Part shown: positions 17,336-25,531 of the stretch, one piece after another
Position numbering within the stretch: the first letter of the stretch is position 1
Layout of the letters: every line of letters begins with the position of its first letter
Virus record (IMG/VR): IMGVR_UViG_3300046010_015343
Location: 1-25,531 of that record
From: a virus
Direction: 5' to 3' (one strand)
Length of the DNA: 25,531 nt
Notes under the pieces: generated by a model
What the model was told of the DNA's origin: nothing
Databases searched by the model: none
What the model saw: the letters and a program-made list of their open reading frames with translations, nothing else
Translations under genes and position numbers: made by a program

Positions 17336-19188
17336 TGGCTGCTAATAAAAATATAAAATACATAAATAAAGATTTTAATGAGTATAAAGCAAGTCTAATT
17401 GACTATGCTAAAACTTATTTCCCAACTACATATAATGACTTTAGCCCAGCATCTCCAGGAATGATGTTCATGGAAATGGCGGCATATGTAGGTGATGTTT
17501 TGTCTTTTTATCTAGATAATCAAGTTCAAGAAAACTACTTACAATTTGCTCGTCAATCAAATAACTTATTTGAATTAGCATATATGTTTGGGTATAAACC
17601 AAATGTAACAGGAATAGCAGCTACAGATATAGATTTTTATCAAAAAATACCTTCTAAACTCTCAAGTTCAGTATATATTCCTGATTTTGATTATGCGTTA
17701 TTGGTTAATGAAAATGCTACTGCTACCACATCAAACGGCATATCATTCTTATTATCTGACCCAGTAGATTTTTCAGTATCTAGCTCAGGAGATCCTACTG
17801 AAATTACTGTTTATGAAAGATCAGGTATATCAACAATAGTATATTACTTATTAAAAAAGACACGTAAATCAATTTCATCTACTATTAATACTACTACTTT
17901 TTCATTTGGTTCGCCTGTTAAATTTTCAACAGTTGAAATAAATGCTTTAAATATGGTGGGTATTTTAGATATTGTAGATAGTGAAGGAAATGTTTGGTAT
18001 GAAGTAGATTATTTAGGTCAAGAAATGGTTTATGATTCTATTAAAAATACAAATGTTAACGATCCTAATTTATCACAATATAGTGGAGATACTCCATATC
18101 TTTTAAAATTAAAAAAAGTACAACGTAGATTTGCTACTCGTTTTAGAAATGCAACAACATTACAAATTCAATTTGGAGCAGGAACAACAGCAGATGTTGA
18201 TGAAAATATTATTCCAAATCCAGATAATGTAGGTATTGGCTTACCATTTGAGCAATCCAAACTTACTACAGCTTATGCTCCCTCAAACTTTTTATTTACA
18301 GATACTTATGGTATTGCACCTTCAAATACAACTTTAACAGTTAGATACCTAACAGGCGGAGGAGTAACCGCAAATGTATCTTCAAATACTTTAACTAAGT
18401 TAAACGGAAATGTTAAGTTTTTAAATTCCAATCTAAATACAACAACTGCAAATGATATTTTTGCTTCATTAGCAATTACCAATCCTGAAGCAGCAAGCGG
18501 AGGAGGAGATGGAGATACAATTGAAGAAATTAGACAAAATGCTTCTGCAAATTTTGCTACTCAATTACGAAATGTAACTCAAGATGATTATTTAGTAAGA
18601 GCATTAAGTATGCCTGCTAGATATGGAAATATTTCAAAAGCATATATTGAACCAACTAAAGCTCAAAATGCATCAATGGGTGAATCTGCTGGTATTTTAG
18701 ATTTATATGTTTTAACAACTGATCTTAATAGTAAATTAAATATTGCTTCGGTTGCTTTAAAACAAAATTTAATCACTTATCTTTCTCAATATCGAATGAT
18801 TAATGATGCTATCAATATTAAAGATGGATTCATTATCAATATTGGAGTAGATTTTGATATTATTGTACTTCCTAATTACAACAGTAATGAAATACTAACA
18901 GCATGTATTTCAGCTTTACAATCATATTTTGACACTTCAAAATGGCAAATTAATCAGCCAATTATATTAAGAGAAATTTATATTCTTTTAGATAAAATTG
19001 AAGGTGTTCAAACAGTTAAGACAGTTAATATTTTAAATAAAGTAGGAACAAATGATGGATACTCAGAATATTCGTATGATATATCAGGAGCAACTAGAAA
19101 TAATGTAGTTTATCCTTCATTAGATCCTATGATTTTTGAAGTTAGATATCCACAAACAGACATTCAGGGTAGAGTAGTATCCTTATAA
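17335..19188 (+). CDS. baseplate wedge protein, gp6/baseplate-J-like
   Basis: This is a 617-residue protein. The N-terminal part (NKDFNEYKASLIDYAKTYF, then FSPASPGMMFMEMAAYVGDVL, residues about 12-62) is the classic J/gp6-like start seen in T4-type wedges. The middle is beta-rich (about 100-380). The C-terminal part includes a Gly-rich loop and IEEIRQNASANFATQLR...VTQDDYLVRAL (about 396-425), a typical baseplate-J motif. gp6 forms the iris ring holding the wedges together. The 1-nt overlap with gp25 supports coupled expression in a fixed ratio. Confidence 0.92.
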   Translation: MAANKNIKYINKDFNEYKASLIDYAKTYFPTTYNDFSPASPGMMFMEMAAYVGDVLSFYLDNQVQENYLQFARQSNNLFELAYMFGYKPNVTGIAATDIDFYQKIPSKLSSSVYIPDFDYALLVNENATATTSNGISFLLSDPVDFSVSSSGDPTEITVYERSGISTIVYYLLKKTRKSISSTINTTTFSFGSPVKFSTVEINALNMVGILDIVDSEGNVWYEVDYLGQEMVYDSIKNTNVNDPNLSQYSGDTPYLLKLKKVQRRFATRFRNATTLQIQFGAGTTADVDENIIPNPDNVGIGLPFEQSKLTTAYAPSNFLFTDTYGIAPSNTTLTVRYLTGGGVTANVSSNTLTKLNGNVKFLNSNLNTTTANDIFASLAITNPEAASGGGDGDTIEEIRQNASANFATQLRNVTQDDYLVRALSMPARYGNISKAYIEPTKAQNASMGESAGILDLYVLTTDLNSKLNIASVALKQNLITYLSQYRMINDAINIKDGFIINIGVDFDIIVLPNYNSNEILTACISALQSYFDTSKWQINQPIILREIYILLDKIEGVQTVKTVNILNKVGTNDGYSEYSYDISGATRNNVVYPSLDPMIFEVRYPQTDIQGRVVSL

Positions 19189-19197
19189 AAATAAATC

Positions 19198-20310
19198 ATG
19201 GCAGTATATAAAATATTCCCAACTCAAGATACAACATTGTACTCTCTGTATCCTGAAATGAATACAGGATTAGATGAAATTTTAGAATCTTCTTTAGAAG
19301 TAGGAACCTATGGAACTCCTTCTCCTCAAACAAGTCGTTTTTTAATTCAATTTGATTCAAATGAAATAACAGATGTTATTGATAATAGAATTTCTGGATC
19401 TCAATGGCAGTCTAATTTAAAATGCTTTGTTGCTAACGTTACTGGTTTAAATTCAGATACTACAATAGAAGCATATCCTATTTCCCAATCTTGGAATATG
19501 GGTACAGGAAGATTTGCATATTCTCCAGAAATACAAAATGGAGCAAGTTGGATTTGGAGAGATTATCAAGGAGGAATAGCATGGACTACTAGTTCATTTG
19601 CTCCTGGTTCAACAGGTTCATATTCATCATCAGTAGATCCAGGAGGAGCTACATGGTATATAACTCAATCTTTAAGTAGTTCTCAAACATTTGAGTATTA
19701 TACCGATAAAGATATAAATATAAATGTTACAAATATCATTAATGCTTGGTATAGTTCTTCTATTGAAAATAATGGTTTTATAATTAAGCAAGAAACAGAA
19801 TTTATTGATAGTGAAGATATTCAACCTAAAATAAAATATTTTTCTATTGATACTCATACAATATATCCTCCATGCTTAGAATTTAAATGGGATGATGCTA
19901 CTTTCAATACAGGTTCTTCAACTTTATCTACAATTGATATTCAACCATTTGTAGTTACAATTGGTGAAAATCCAGGATATTTTTATCCTGATAGCACTAA
20001 CGAGTTTAGAGTATATTCAAGACCTGAATATCCCGCTCGAGTATTTTCAACTGCTTCATATTTTACTCAAAATTTCTATCTACCTGATAATTCATATTAT
20101 GCAATAAAGGATTTAGATACAAATGAATATGTAGTTAATTTTGATACAACGTATACTCAATTAAGTAAAGATGAAATAAGTAGTTTCTTTACATTGTACA
20201 TGAAAGGATTACAACCTGAAAGATATTATAAAATATTAATTAAAACTACAATAAATGGAAGTACAGTAGTATTAGATGATAATTATTACTTTAAAATTAT
20301 TAATGGATAA
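19198..20310 (+). CDS. DNRLRE-like tail/fibre structural protein
   Basis: In this 370-residue protein the start (YKIFPTQDTTLYSLYPEMN...LEVGTYG...SRFLIQFD) fits the DNRLRE-type pattern: D-T-LYS, then an R-(F/L)-L-I-x-F-D strand. This is found in virion and cell-surface structural proteins and suggests a beta-sandwich. Further beta-rich, aromatic and Ser-rich stretches (WTTSSFAPGSTGSYSSSVD) follow, typical of phage tail surface proteins. It may attach fibres to the wedge. It overlaps the next gene by TAATG. Confidence 0.68.
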   Translation: MAVYKIFPTQDTTLYSLYPEMNTGLDEILESSLEVGTYGTPSPQTSRFLIQFDSNEITDVIDNRISGSQWQSNLKCFVANVTGLNSDTTIEAYPISQSWNMGTGRFAYSPEIQNGASWIWRDYQGGIAWTTSSFAPGSTGSYSSSVDPGGATWYITQSLSSSQTFEYYTDKDININVTNIINAWYSSSIENNGFIIKQETEFIDSEDIQPKIKYFSIDTHTIYPPCLEFKWDDATFNTGSSTLSTIDIQPFVVTIGENPGYFYPDSTNEFRVYSRPEYPARVFSTASYFTQNFYLPDNSYYAIKDLDTNEYVVNFDTTYTQLSKDEISSFFTLYMKGLQPERYYKILIKTTINGSTVVLDDNYYFKIING

Positions 20311-20666
20311 TGGAAAAGCTAAATTTGAATAAAAGAGCATACGCTAAAAATCAATATGAGAAAGTTATAGATACTAGATTTTCTCAACTAGCTAATTCTG
20401 TTTCTCCTAATGCTCCTTTACCTCCTTCTATTTCTGTTGAAGAGTTTTTTCAAAATTATAACGATATTTTTTTTCAAATACCTAAACTAGGAGCCATTAA
20501 TTCTCATGAGTATCTTGTAAAGACAAGTTCTGAATATATTAATGCTAATGTTATAAACAATGACATTCAGGCTTTAATTGAAGAAATTAATGCTCTTCAA
20601 CAACAAAATTTAGAACTTAACCAACAATTAGTTAATTCGTCAATTTCAAGTTCACAACCCATCTGA
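20310..20666 (+). CDS. coiled-coil tail protein (118 aa)
   Basis: It starts by a 1-nt overlap (TAATG) and ends in a TGATG overlap with the next gene. The middle contains VEEFFQNYNDIFFQI. The C-terminal third is a clear coiled coil (IQALIEEINALQQQNLELNQQLV, about residues 88-110) followed by a Ser/Gln-rich tail. It is probably an adaptor, trimerising part or chaperone for the large structural protein that follows. The family is not recognised. Confidence 0.74.
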   Translation: MEKLNLNKRAYAKNQYEKVIDTRFSQLANSVSPNAPLPPSISVEEFFQNYNDIFFQIPKLGAINSHEYLVKTSSEYINANVINNDIQALIEEINALQQQNLELNQQLVNSSISSSQPI

Positions 20667-22981
20667 TGGAGAAAATAGTTAACATACAAAATGTAGATCC
20701 GAATACACTTCAACTGCAAAATTATTCTTCAGCAGATGAATCTCTTATATCTAATTCTATAATAAATATTGCTTTTAATCCCTCAGAAGATTATTTAGAA
20801 TATTTTATTTTAGATTTAAATCAAAACGTTTTATTTGGCAATACTGCAGGATATCCTGGTTATCAAATTCAAGATAATAATATAGTAATTGATCCTCAAA
20901 ATGATTTAGAATCACAAGGATTTGAAGAAGGTCAATATTATACAATATATAATTTTTTAAAACGAAAGTTATCTTCATCTCCAAATAGTACTTTTTATAT
21001 ACAAGACATAAGTACTGATAGAACAGAATTAAGATTAAATACTACTACTATATCTAATACAGATGTAGCAGATTTAACAGTCCAACTTGCAACTCAAATT
21101 ATTAATGCTACCGGTTCATATTTTGATTTTTATTTGAACTTTGGAGATAATAAATTAGTAATAGCAAATAATATAGCTTTAGATAGTACCAACCCCAGCG
21201 ATCCTACGGTATTAATCAAACTATACGAACCTTTACCTGACGAATTTATACTTCAATCACAATGTTGGGTAGTTGAACAGATCGCTGAATCTCAAGCTTA
21301 TCAAATTGAATTAACAACCGTATTTACTGTTACTGAGCAATTAAATTATATTGGGGGTCCAAATTTTAATTTAAACACTCAAGACCAGATTAATAATACT
21401 ACAATATATCAAAATCAAAACCAACTAAAACTAACAAACTCAATTCAAGGTTCTGGAAGTTTAAAATCTCAGATTAATAGTATATTAGCTGAAAAAGGAA
21501 TTGAAATTAATATAGACTATTCAGAATATTCTCAATTTGTGCATTTTTCATCCGCACAATCTCGACTAGAAAATTTTTACTATAAATTATCATTAATTGA
21601 AGAATATACAGCTAATAGTAGTCTTTCATCTGGTTCTACAGAATCAAATGCTTCTGCTAGTGGAGAAATATGGGATAATAGAATAAATGAAATCATAACT
21701 AATTTTGATGGTTATGAATACTATCTTTATTATGAATCTGGCAGTTATGCTTGGCCTAAAACTAACTCTACTGCCCCATACATAAACTATTCTACTAGTG
21801 ATATAGTATCAATTAGTTGGCTTAGTTCTCAAATTTCATCTGCTTCATTTTTTGATTCTGAAAATAACGATGCTTTAGTAAATGCTATACCTACATATTT
21901 AAGAGAAGATTCAACAAATGATCAATATATGTTGTTTATCCAAATGATAGGACAACATTTTGATAATGTATGGATATATTTGAAAGATATTACTAATAAA
22001 TTTGATGCCGATAATAGATTAAATTTTGGTATTTCAAAAGATATAGTAGCACAAGCTATTAGGGATTTAGGTGTAAAAATATATCAAAATAATTTCTCAT
22101 CTACAGATCTATATTCAGCATTACTAGGTTTAACTCCATCTGGAAGTAATTTAAATATTCCTTATATTACTGATTCTTTACCTACACCTACTGGATTAGA
22201 ATACATAAATCTATTTATAACAGCGTCTGATCCAAATGCTCTCGATCCGTTGGATGATGTTAATAAAGAAATATATAAACGCATTTATCACAACTTACCT
22301 TACTTATTAAAGAAAAAAGGTACACCTGAAAGTTTAAGAATACTTTCTACTATATATGGTGTTCCTGATACTATTTTTCGTATAAATGAATTTAGTGGAA
22401 AAACAACATCTGTTTCAAATAATTGGGATAATTTCCAAAACCAATTTAATTATGAATTTTTTACTACAAGTTCAGGATATATTGAAGTTCCATTATTAAT
22501 TGATACAGGATCAGGAAATGGACTATATGGAGCAGCTCATTATGGGCAAGATTATTACAATGGAGATTCATTTAATGAACAATCGTCTTCATTTACTGTA
22601 GAATTTAGATTTAAAACAACGGGTATCCCGACAGATCCATCTCAATATGATCAGATATTAGCTTATTCCCCTGAAAATAATTTTGCATTAGTTTTAGAAT
22701 ACATAGGAACTGGATATGCTAGTGGTTCATATAATGGTTCAATTCCTGATCCTTATAATGAATATGGAAATTTAAAATTCATAGATTTAGATACTAATAC
22801 AGCACAAATTTTGTATTTACCATTTTTTGATGGTGGATGGTGGTCAGTAATGTATAATTTAGGAGATGAAATAACCCCTATAACAGATTGGGTATTAAAC
22901 TACCAACCAACCCCATCTAGAGGAGTTTGGGCAGATGTAGGAACATGGTATGATACTGAAACTTGGTATGATGCTCCTTAA
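20666..22981 (+). CDS. large tail structural protein ending in half a LamG-like domain
   Basis: This is a 771-residue protein. The N-terminal part (about 1-400) is beta-rich and Asn/Gln/Ser-rich. Residues around 540-575 carry the segment EIYKRIYHNLPYLLKKKGTPESLRILSTIYGVP, a motif of Bacteroidota and marine phage structural proteins. The C-terminal 150 residues look like the first half of a LamG/concanavalin-type domain (SSFTVEFRFKTTG...NFALVLEYIG). They then run into a Trp/Tyr-rich end (DVGTWYDTETWYDAP) not expected in that fold. The other half seems to continue in the next ORF in another frame. Probably a fibre or baseplate-peripheral protein. Confidence 0.78.
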   Translation: MEKIVNIQNVDPNTLQLQNYSSADESLISNSIINIAFNPSEDYLEYFILDLNQNVLFGNTAGYPGYQIQDNNIVIDPQNDLESQGFEEGQYYTIYNFLKRKLSSSPNSTFYIQDISTDRTELRLNTTTISNTDVADLTVQLATQIINATGSYFDFYLNFGDNKLVIANNIALDSTNPSDPTVLIKLYEPLPDEFILQSQCWVVEQIAESQAYQIELTTVFTVTEQLNYIGGPNFNLNTQDQINNTTIYQNQNQLKLTNSIQGSGSLKSQINSILAEKGIEINIDYSEYSQFVHFSSAQSRLENFYYKLSLIEEYTANSSLSSGSTESNASASGEIWDNRINEIITNFDGYEYYLYYESGSYAWPKTNSTAPYINYSTSDIVSISWLSSQISSASFFDSENNDALVNAIPTYLREDSTNDQYMLFIQMIGQHFDNVWIYLKDITNKFDADNRLNFGISKDIVAQAIRDLGVKIYQNNFSSTDLYSALLGLTPSGSNLNIPYITDSLPTPTGLEYINLFITASDPNALDPLDDVNKEIYKRIYHNLPYLLKKKGTPESLRILSTIYGVPDTIFRINEFSGKTTSVSNNWDNFQNQFNYEFFTTSSGYIEVPLLIDTGSGNGLYGAAHYGQDYYNGDSFNEQSSSFTVEFRFKTTGIPTDPSQYDQILAYSPENNFALVLEYIGTGYASGSYNGSIPDPYNEYGNLKFIDLDTNTAQILYLPFFDGGWWSVMYNLGDEITPITDWVLNYQPTPSRGVWADVGTWYDTETWYDAP

Positions 22982-23003
22982 CTTAAAATATTTATAACAA
23001 AAA

Positions 23004-24038
23004 ATGGGGAGTTTATACGCCAAAAATAAAATTTATACTGGATATGATGGAAACCAAATAGGATTTCAAGCATCATCTAGTGTGTCTTCTTCCGCTTTTG
23101 CTATGGTAAGAAGTGGAAGTTTTTTTCTTTCTTATCCTACTAATCTAACATTAGCAGGAACAACATATATTCCATTTTCTGGTTCATTTCAAGAATTACG
23201 TTTTTATAAAATTAATTTAAGTAAAAGTAAATTTGATGATTATGTAATGAATCCATATTCAATTGAAGGAAATCAATTAATTGGAAATCAAAGTTCTTTA
23301 AGAGCACTAGTATTTAGAGCTCCTTTAGGAACAATGCTAGATAGTGGATCTGATACTACTAGAACATCAATACATCCTGGAGTATCTACCATTCCTCCTC
23401 GCCCAACATTTAGAACTATAGCTGCTACAAGTAGTATATATACATTAAATGGTATATATTCATTACCATCTCAAACCGAAATTATATATCAAGATCAATT
23501 CTCTTCAGGTGTTAAAAATGCAGTAACTGAAAAAATTAGGATAATAGATCAAACCCTCCCAACTGGAAGCACATTATCTCAATATATTTCTGTTCAACAG
23601 GATTTCTTAATGGATGAAAGTTTTAGTAAAGATATTAATTATGTTGAGGCAGGTTTTTCACCACAAGATGAAATTAACGATGATATTATAGAACAGCTTG
23701 GCTCATTCAATATAGGTAATTATATTGGGGATCCAAGACAAGTATCTTCATCATTAACATATTATCCTGATTTTAATGTATTAAGAGATAGTTATTTTTC
23801 TAAATATATTCACAATTATGATATATGGGACTATATACGATTGATTAAATTTTATGACAATTCATTATTTAAAATGATTCAAGATTTTACACCTGCTCGT
23901 GCTGGTTTAGCAACTGGAATTATTATTAAACAGACATTGTTAGAAAGAAATAGATATCCATTACCTCAAGCTACAACAAATAGTCAAATAGCATTTGTAG
24001 GTAGTCCAACATCAAAAACATTAAATATACCGTATTAA
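23004..24038 (+). CDS. tail structural protein starting with second half of a LamG-like domain
   Basis: In this 344-residue protein, the start (LYAKNKIYTG...IGFQASSS) and FSGSFQELRFYKINLS (about 70-85) resemble the back half of a LamG sandwich, without its first strands. The rest is Ser-, Thr- and Tyr-rich. An acidic C-terminal segment (INDDIIEQLGSFNIGNYIGDP) and a helical part (YDIWDYIRLIKFYDNSLFKMIQDFTPAR) are reminiscent of attachment to the tail. A TATTTATAA element lies at 22989-22997. It ends by a TAATG overlap with the next gene. It could be a product of gene fission or insertion. Confidence 0.75.
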   Translation: MGSLYAKNKIYTGYDGNQIGFQASSSVSSSAFAMVRSGSFFLSYPTNLTLAGTTYIPFSGSFQELRFYKINLSKSKFDDYVMNPYSIEGNQLIGNQSSLRALVFRAPLGTMLDSGSDTTRTSIHPGVSTIPPRPTFRTIAATSSIYTLNGIYSLPSQTEIIYQDQFSSGVKNAVTEKIRIIDQTLPTGSTLSQYISVQQDFLMDESFSKDINYVEAGFSPQDEINDDIIEQLGSFNIGNYIGDPRQVSSSLTYYPDFNVLRDSYFSKYIHNYDIWDYIRLIKFYDNSLFKMIQDFTPARAGLATGIIIKQTLLERNRYPLPQATTNSQIAFVGSPTSKTLNIPY

Positions 24039-25531
24039 TGGCTTTAAAAGATATTACAATAACAGGTTCAATAGGTAGTTATCCTACTTTATCATACGGG
24101 CAAAAAACTTATATTTCATCAACAGACGAAGAATCATTTCCCATAGAACATATTACTGGAAGTGCGGGAGGGTCAACTCCTAATTTTAATGGTCAATATT
24201 CTACAACAGATTTATTTGTCAATATTACTCAATCATGGAATGGATCAATAGATACTCAAGTAGGTATTGTTGATTTTATTCATAATACTCAAGAAGAATT
24301 TATTAATGGAGAATATAGCGGTTCAGGAATAGAGGTAACTCATCAACGATTAATTGGTGAAGATTGTATTCAACTCTTAAATGTTAGTACAGTTCCTGTA
24401 AATTATAAACCATATTTTTATGTAGCAGAAACTACGGAATCGGTAGCTATAGATCCAATATTTGAAACAATACAAAATAATTTTTTAGATTCCAATACAT
24501 CCCCAAATTTAGGAGAGATATATTTACTTAGTATAAAATATCCAAAACCCAGTCTAGGAAATAGTAGAATATCTACAATTAGAAAAATTACTCATATTAA
24601 GATTAATAGATTTGATGAACAAGGAAATGATAATACTTTATCTTTACAAGAACTAAATTCATTAAGAATTTTATTTAGTGATTTTGGAGCAATAAATTTC
24701 CCCGTATTATCAATTACAGAATATCCAACATATTATTTATATACAACTGACAAAACATTACCTGGTAGTAATACTAAATCGAATGATAACAATGTACTAG
24801 ATTATCACTTAAGTGCATCTACATTTACAACTCCATTTACTTTTCCAACTTCTTTTTATTTTAATTCCATTAATTCATATACTGTTTCTTCCTCAGGTAT
24901 TGCCAATTCATTTGATTCAACTACGGGAACATATTCTGTACTTAACAGTAATAATGTCCCTCTTACTTTTACCGCTTCTTTTACATTAAACAATCCTAAT
25001 TCTAACCCAGTATATATAGCATGTTTTGGTGGTGATTTAGCTGATAATTCAACATTTTCTTCTCTTAATTATTTAACCGCATCTAGTGGTACCAATACTT
25101 ATAATGTTACTTCTTCTCAAATTTATTTTAGAGAAAATACTGAACAACTACTTTTTTTGATTTATAATCAAAATAGTGAACCATCTCCAGCAATTATTTC
25201 GAATTTACAATGGAAATTTACCCAATCCATAGCTCCATCATCTTCATCTAATATTACAGTTTTAGAACCATATCTAACTGAAAATTTTGAATATAGTGAT
25301 TGTAATGTATTATTTAATAATGCCACCAATTTAGAATATGATCCTAATTTTTATAAAGTAAATTACGATACTGGATTATTAGTACCCACAAATCAACAAC
25401 AAATTTTAGATGGAACAGCAGAATTTGCTCCTGTAAAACCATACAACTATTCATTAAATGCTCAAGTACTTCCTAGATACAATGGAGTTAAAACCACAGC
25501 TCCTGATTTCAATACATCAAGTAGTAATGGA
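24038..25531 (+). CDS. tail/fibre structural protein, 3'-truncated by window end
   Basis: The frame is open from the ATG at 24038, a 1-nt TAATG overlap, to the last base of the window (498 codons seen). The protein is rich in Ser, Thr, Asn and Tyr, with many short beta-like stretches (DITITGSIGSYPTL, VLSITEYPTYYLYTTD, YTVSSSGIANSF). It has no visible enzymatic motif. Composition and place suggest a fibre or tail-surface protein. The C-terminal end and total length are not visible. Confidence 0.8.
   Translation, partial: MALKDITITGSIGSYPTLSYGQKTYISSTDEESFPIEHITGSAGGSTPNFNGQYSTTDLFVNITQSWNGSIDTQVGIVDFIHNTQEEFINGEYSGSGIEVTHQRLIGEDCIQLLNVSTVPVNYKPYFYVAETTESVAIDPIFETIQNNFLDSNTSPNLGEIYLLSIKYPKPSLGNSRISTIRKITHIKINRFDEQGNDNTLSLQELNSLRILFSDFGAINFPVLSITEYPTYYLYTTDKTLPGSNTKSNDNNVLDYHLSASTFTTPFTFPTSFYFNSINSYTVSSSGIANSFDSTTGTYSVLNSNNVPLTFTASFTLNNPNSNPVYIACFGGDLADNSTFSSLNYLTASSGTNTYNVTSSQIYFRENTEQLLFLIYNQNSEPSPAIISNLQWKFTQSIAPSSSSNITVLEPYLTENFEYSDCNVLFNNATNLEYDPNFYKVNYDTGLLVPTNQQQILDGTAEFAPVKPYNYSLNAQVLPRYNGVKTTAPDFNTSSSNG

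Noticed and set aside
555-24038. Stop-codon reassignment (for example TAG or TGA recoding, as in some large phages)
   Set aside because: TAA, TAG and TGA all end well-supported genes in this window, and no long gene is interrupted in frame by one of them.

Overview
The window reads as part of a large, AT-rich tailed-phage genome (Caudoviricetes, contractile-tail type), most likely infecting a member of the Bacteroidota. The phage assignment rests on a run of recognisable tail and baseplate genes: a gp5-like spike/hub protein, a GPW/gp25 wedge protein and a gp6/baseplate-J-like wedge protein. The host guess is an inference. It rests on TATATTTA -10 elements that resemble the Bacteroidota TAnnTTTG box, on A-rich leaders with little Shine-Dalgarno signal, and on small lipoprotein and secreted-protein genes.

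Region 1 (about 1-7.9 kb) is a one-directional array of more than twenty very small genes (32-112 codons). Almost all lack a recognisable function. Nearly every gene or gene pair has its own copy of a rigid promoter-like element, GGAYTACA-N13-TATATTTAA. I counted 25 copies over about 10.6 kb, all on the + strand and all with exactly 13 bases between the boxes. Recognisable products are a SWIM zinc-finger protein, a four-AT-hook protein, small Cys-rich proteins, small membrane proteins and a secreted His/Lys-rich peptide. Three tRNA-like elements and one terminator-bounded structured RNA of about 200 nt lie between these genes. Two gene-free islands carry tandem GTATATAC palindromes and share a CCCCACC...CATCGAC module.

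Region 2 (about 8.2-12.5 kb) holds a nucleotidyltransferase-fold protein, a T5orf172 (GIY-YIG-like) protein, a lipoprotein, the only minus-strand gene (a secreted protein), an HD-domain phosphohydrolase, a membrane-anchored small protein and a T4 gp55-like sigma-factor candidate that probably drives late transcription.

Region 3 (about 13.2 kb to the end) is the tail/baseplate operon. Its genes are packed tightly and often joined by 1-nt TAATG or TGATG stop/start overlaps. The order is: small helical protein, spike/hub, peptidoglycan-binding-like protein, two unknown structural proteins, gp25, gp6/J, DNRLRE-like protein, coiled-coil protein, a large structural protein ending in half a LamG-like domain, a second protein that begins with the other half, and a Ser/Thr/Asn-rich protein cut by the window end.

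The observations most worth follow-up are the fixed-spacing promoter array, the tRNA-like trio, the structured RNA at 4337-4537, the GTATATAC islands and the split LamG domain.
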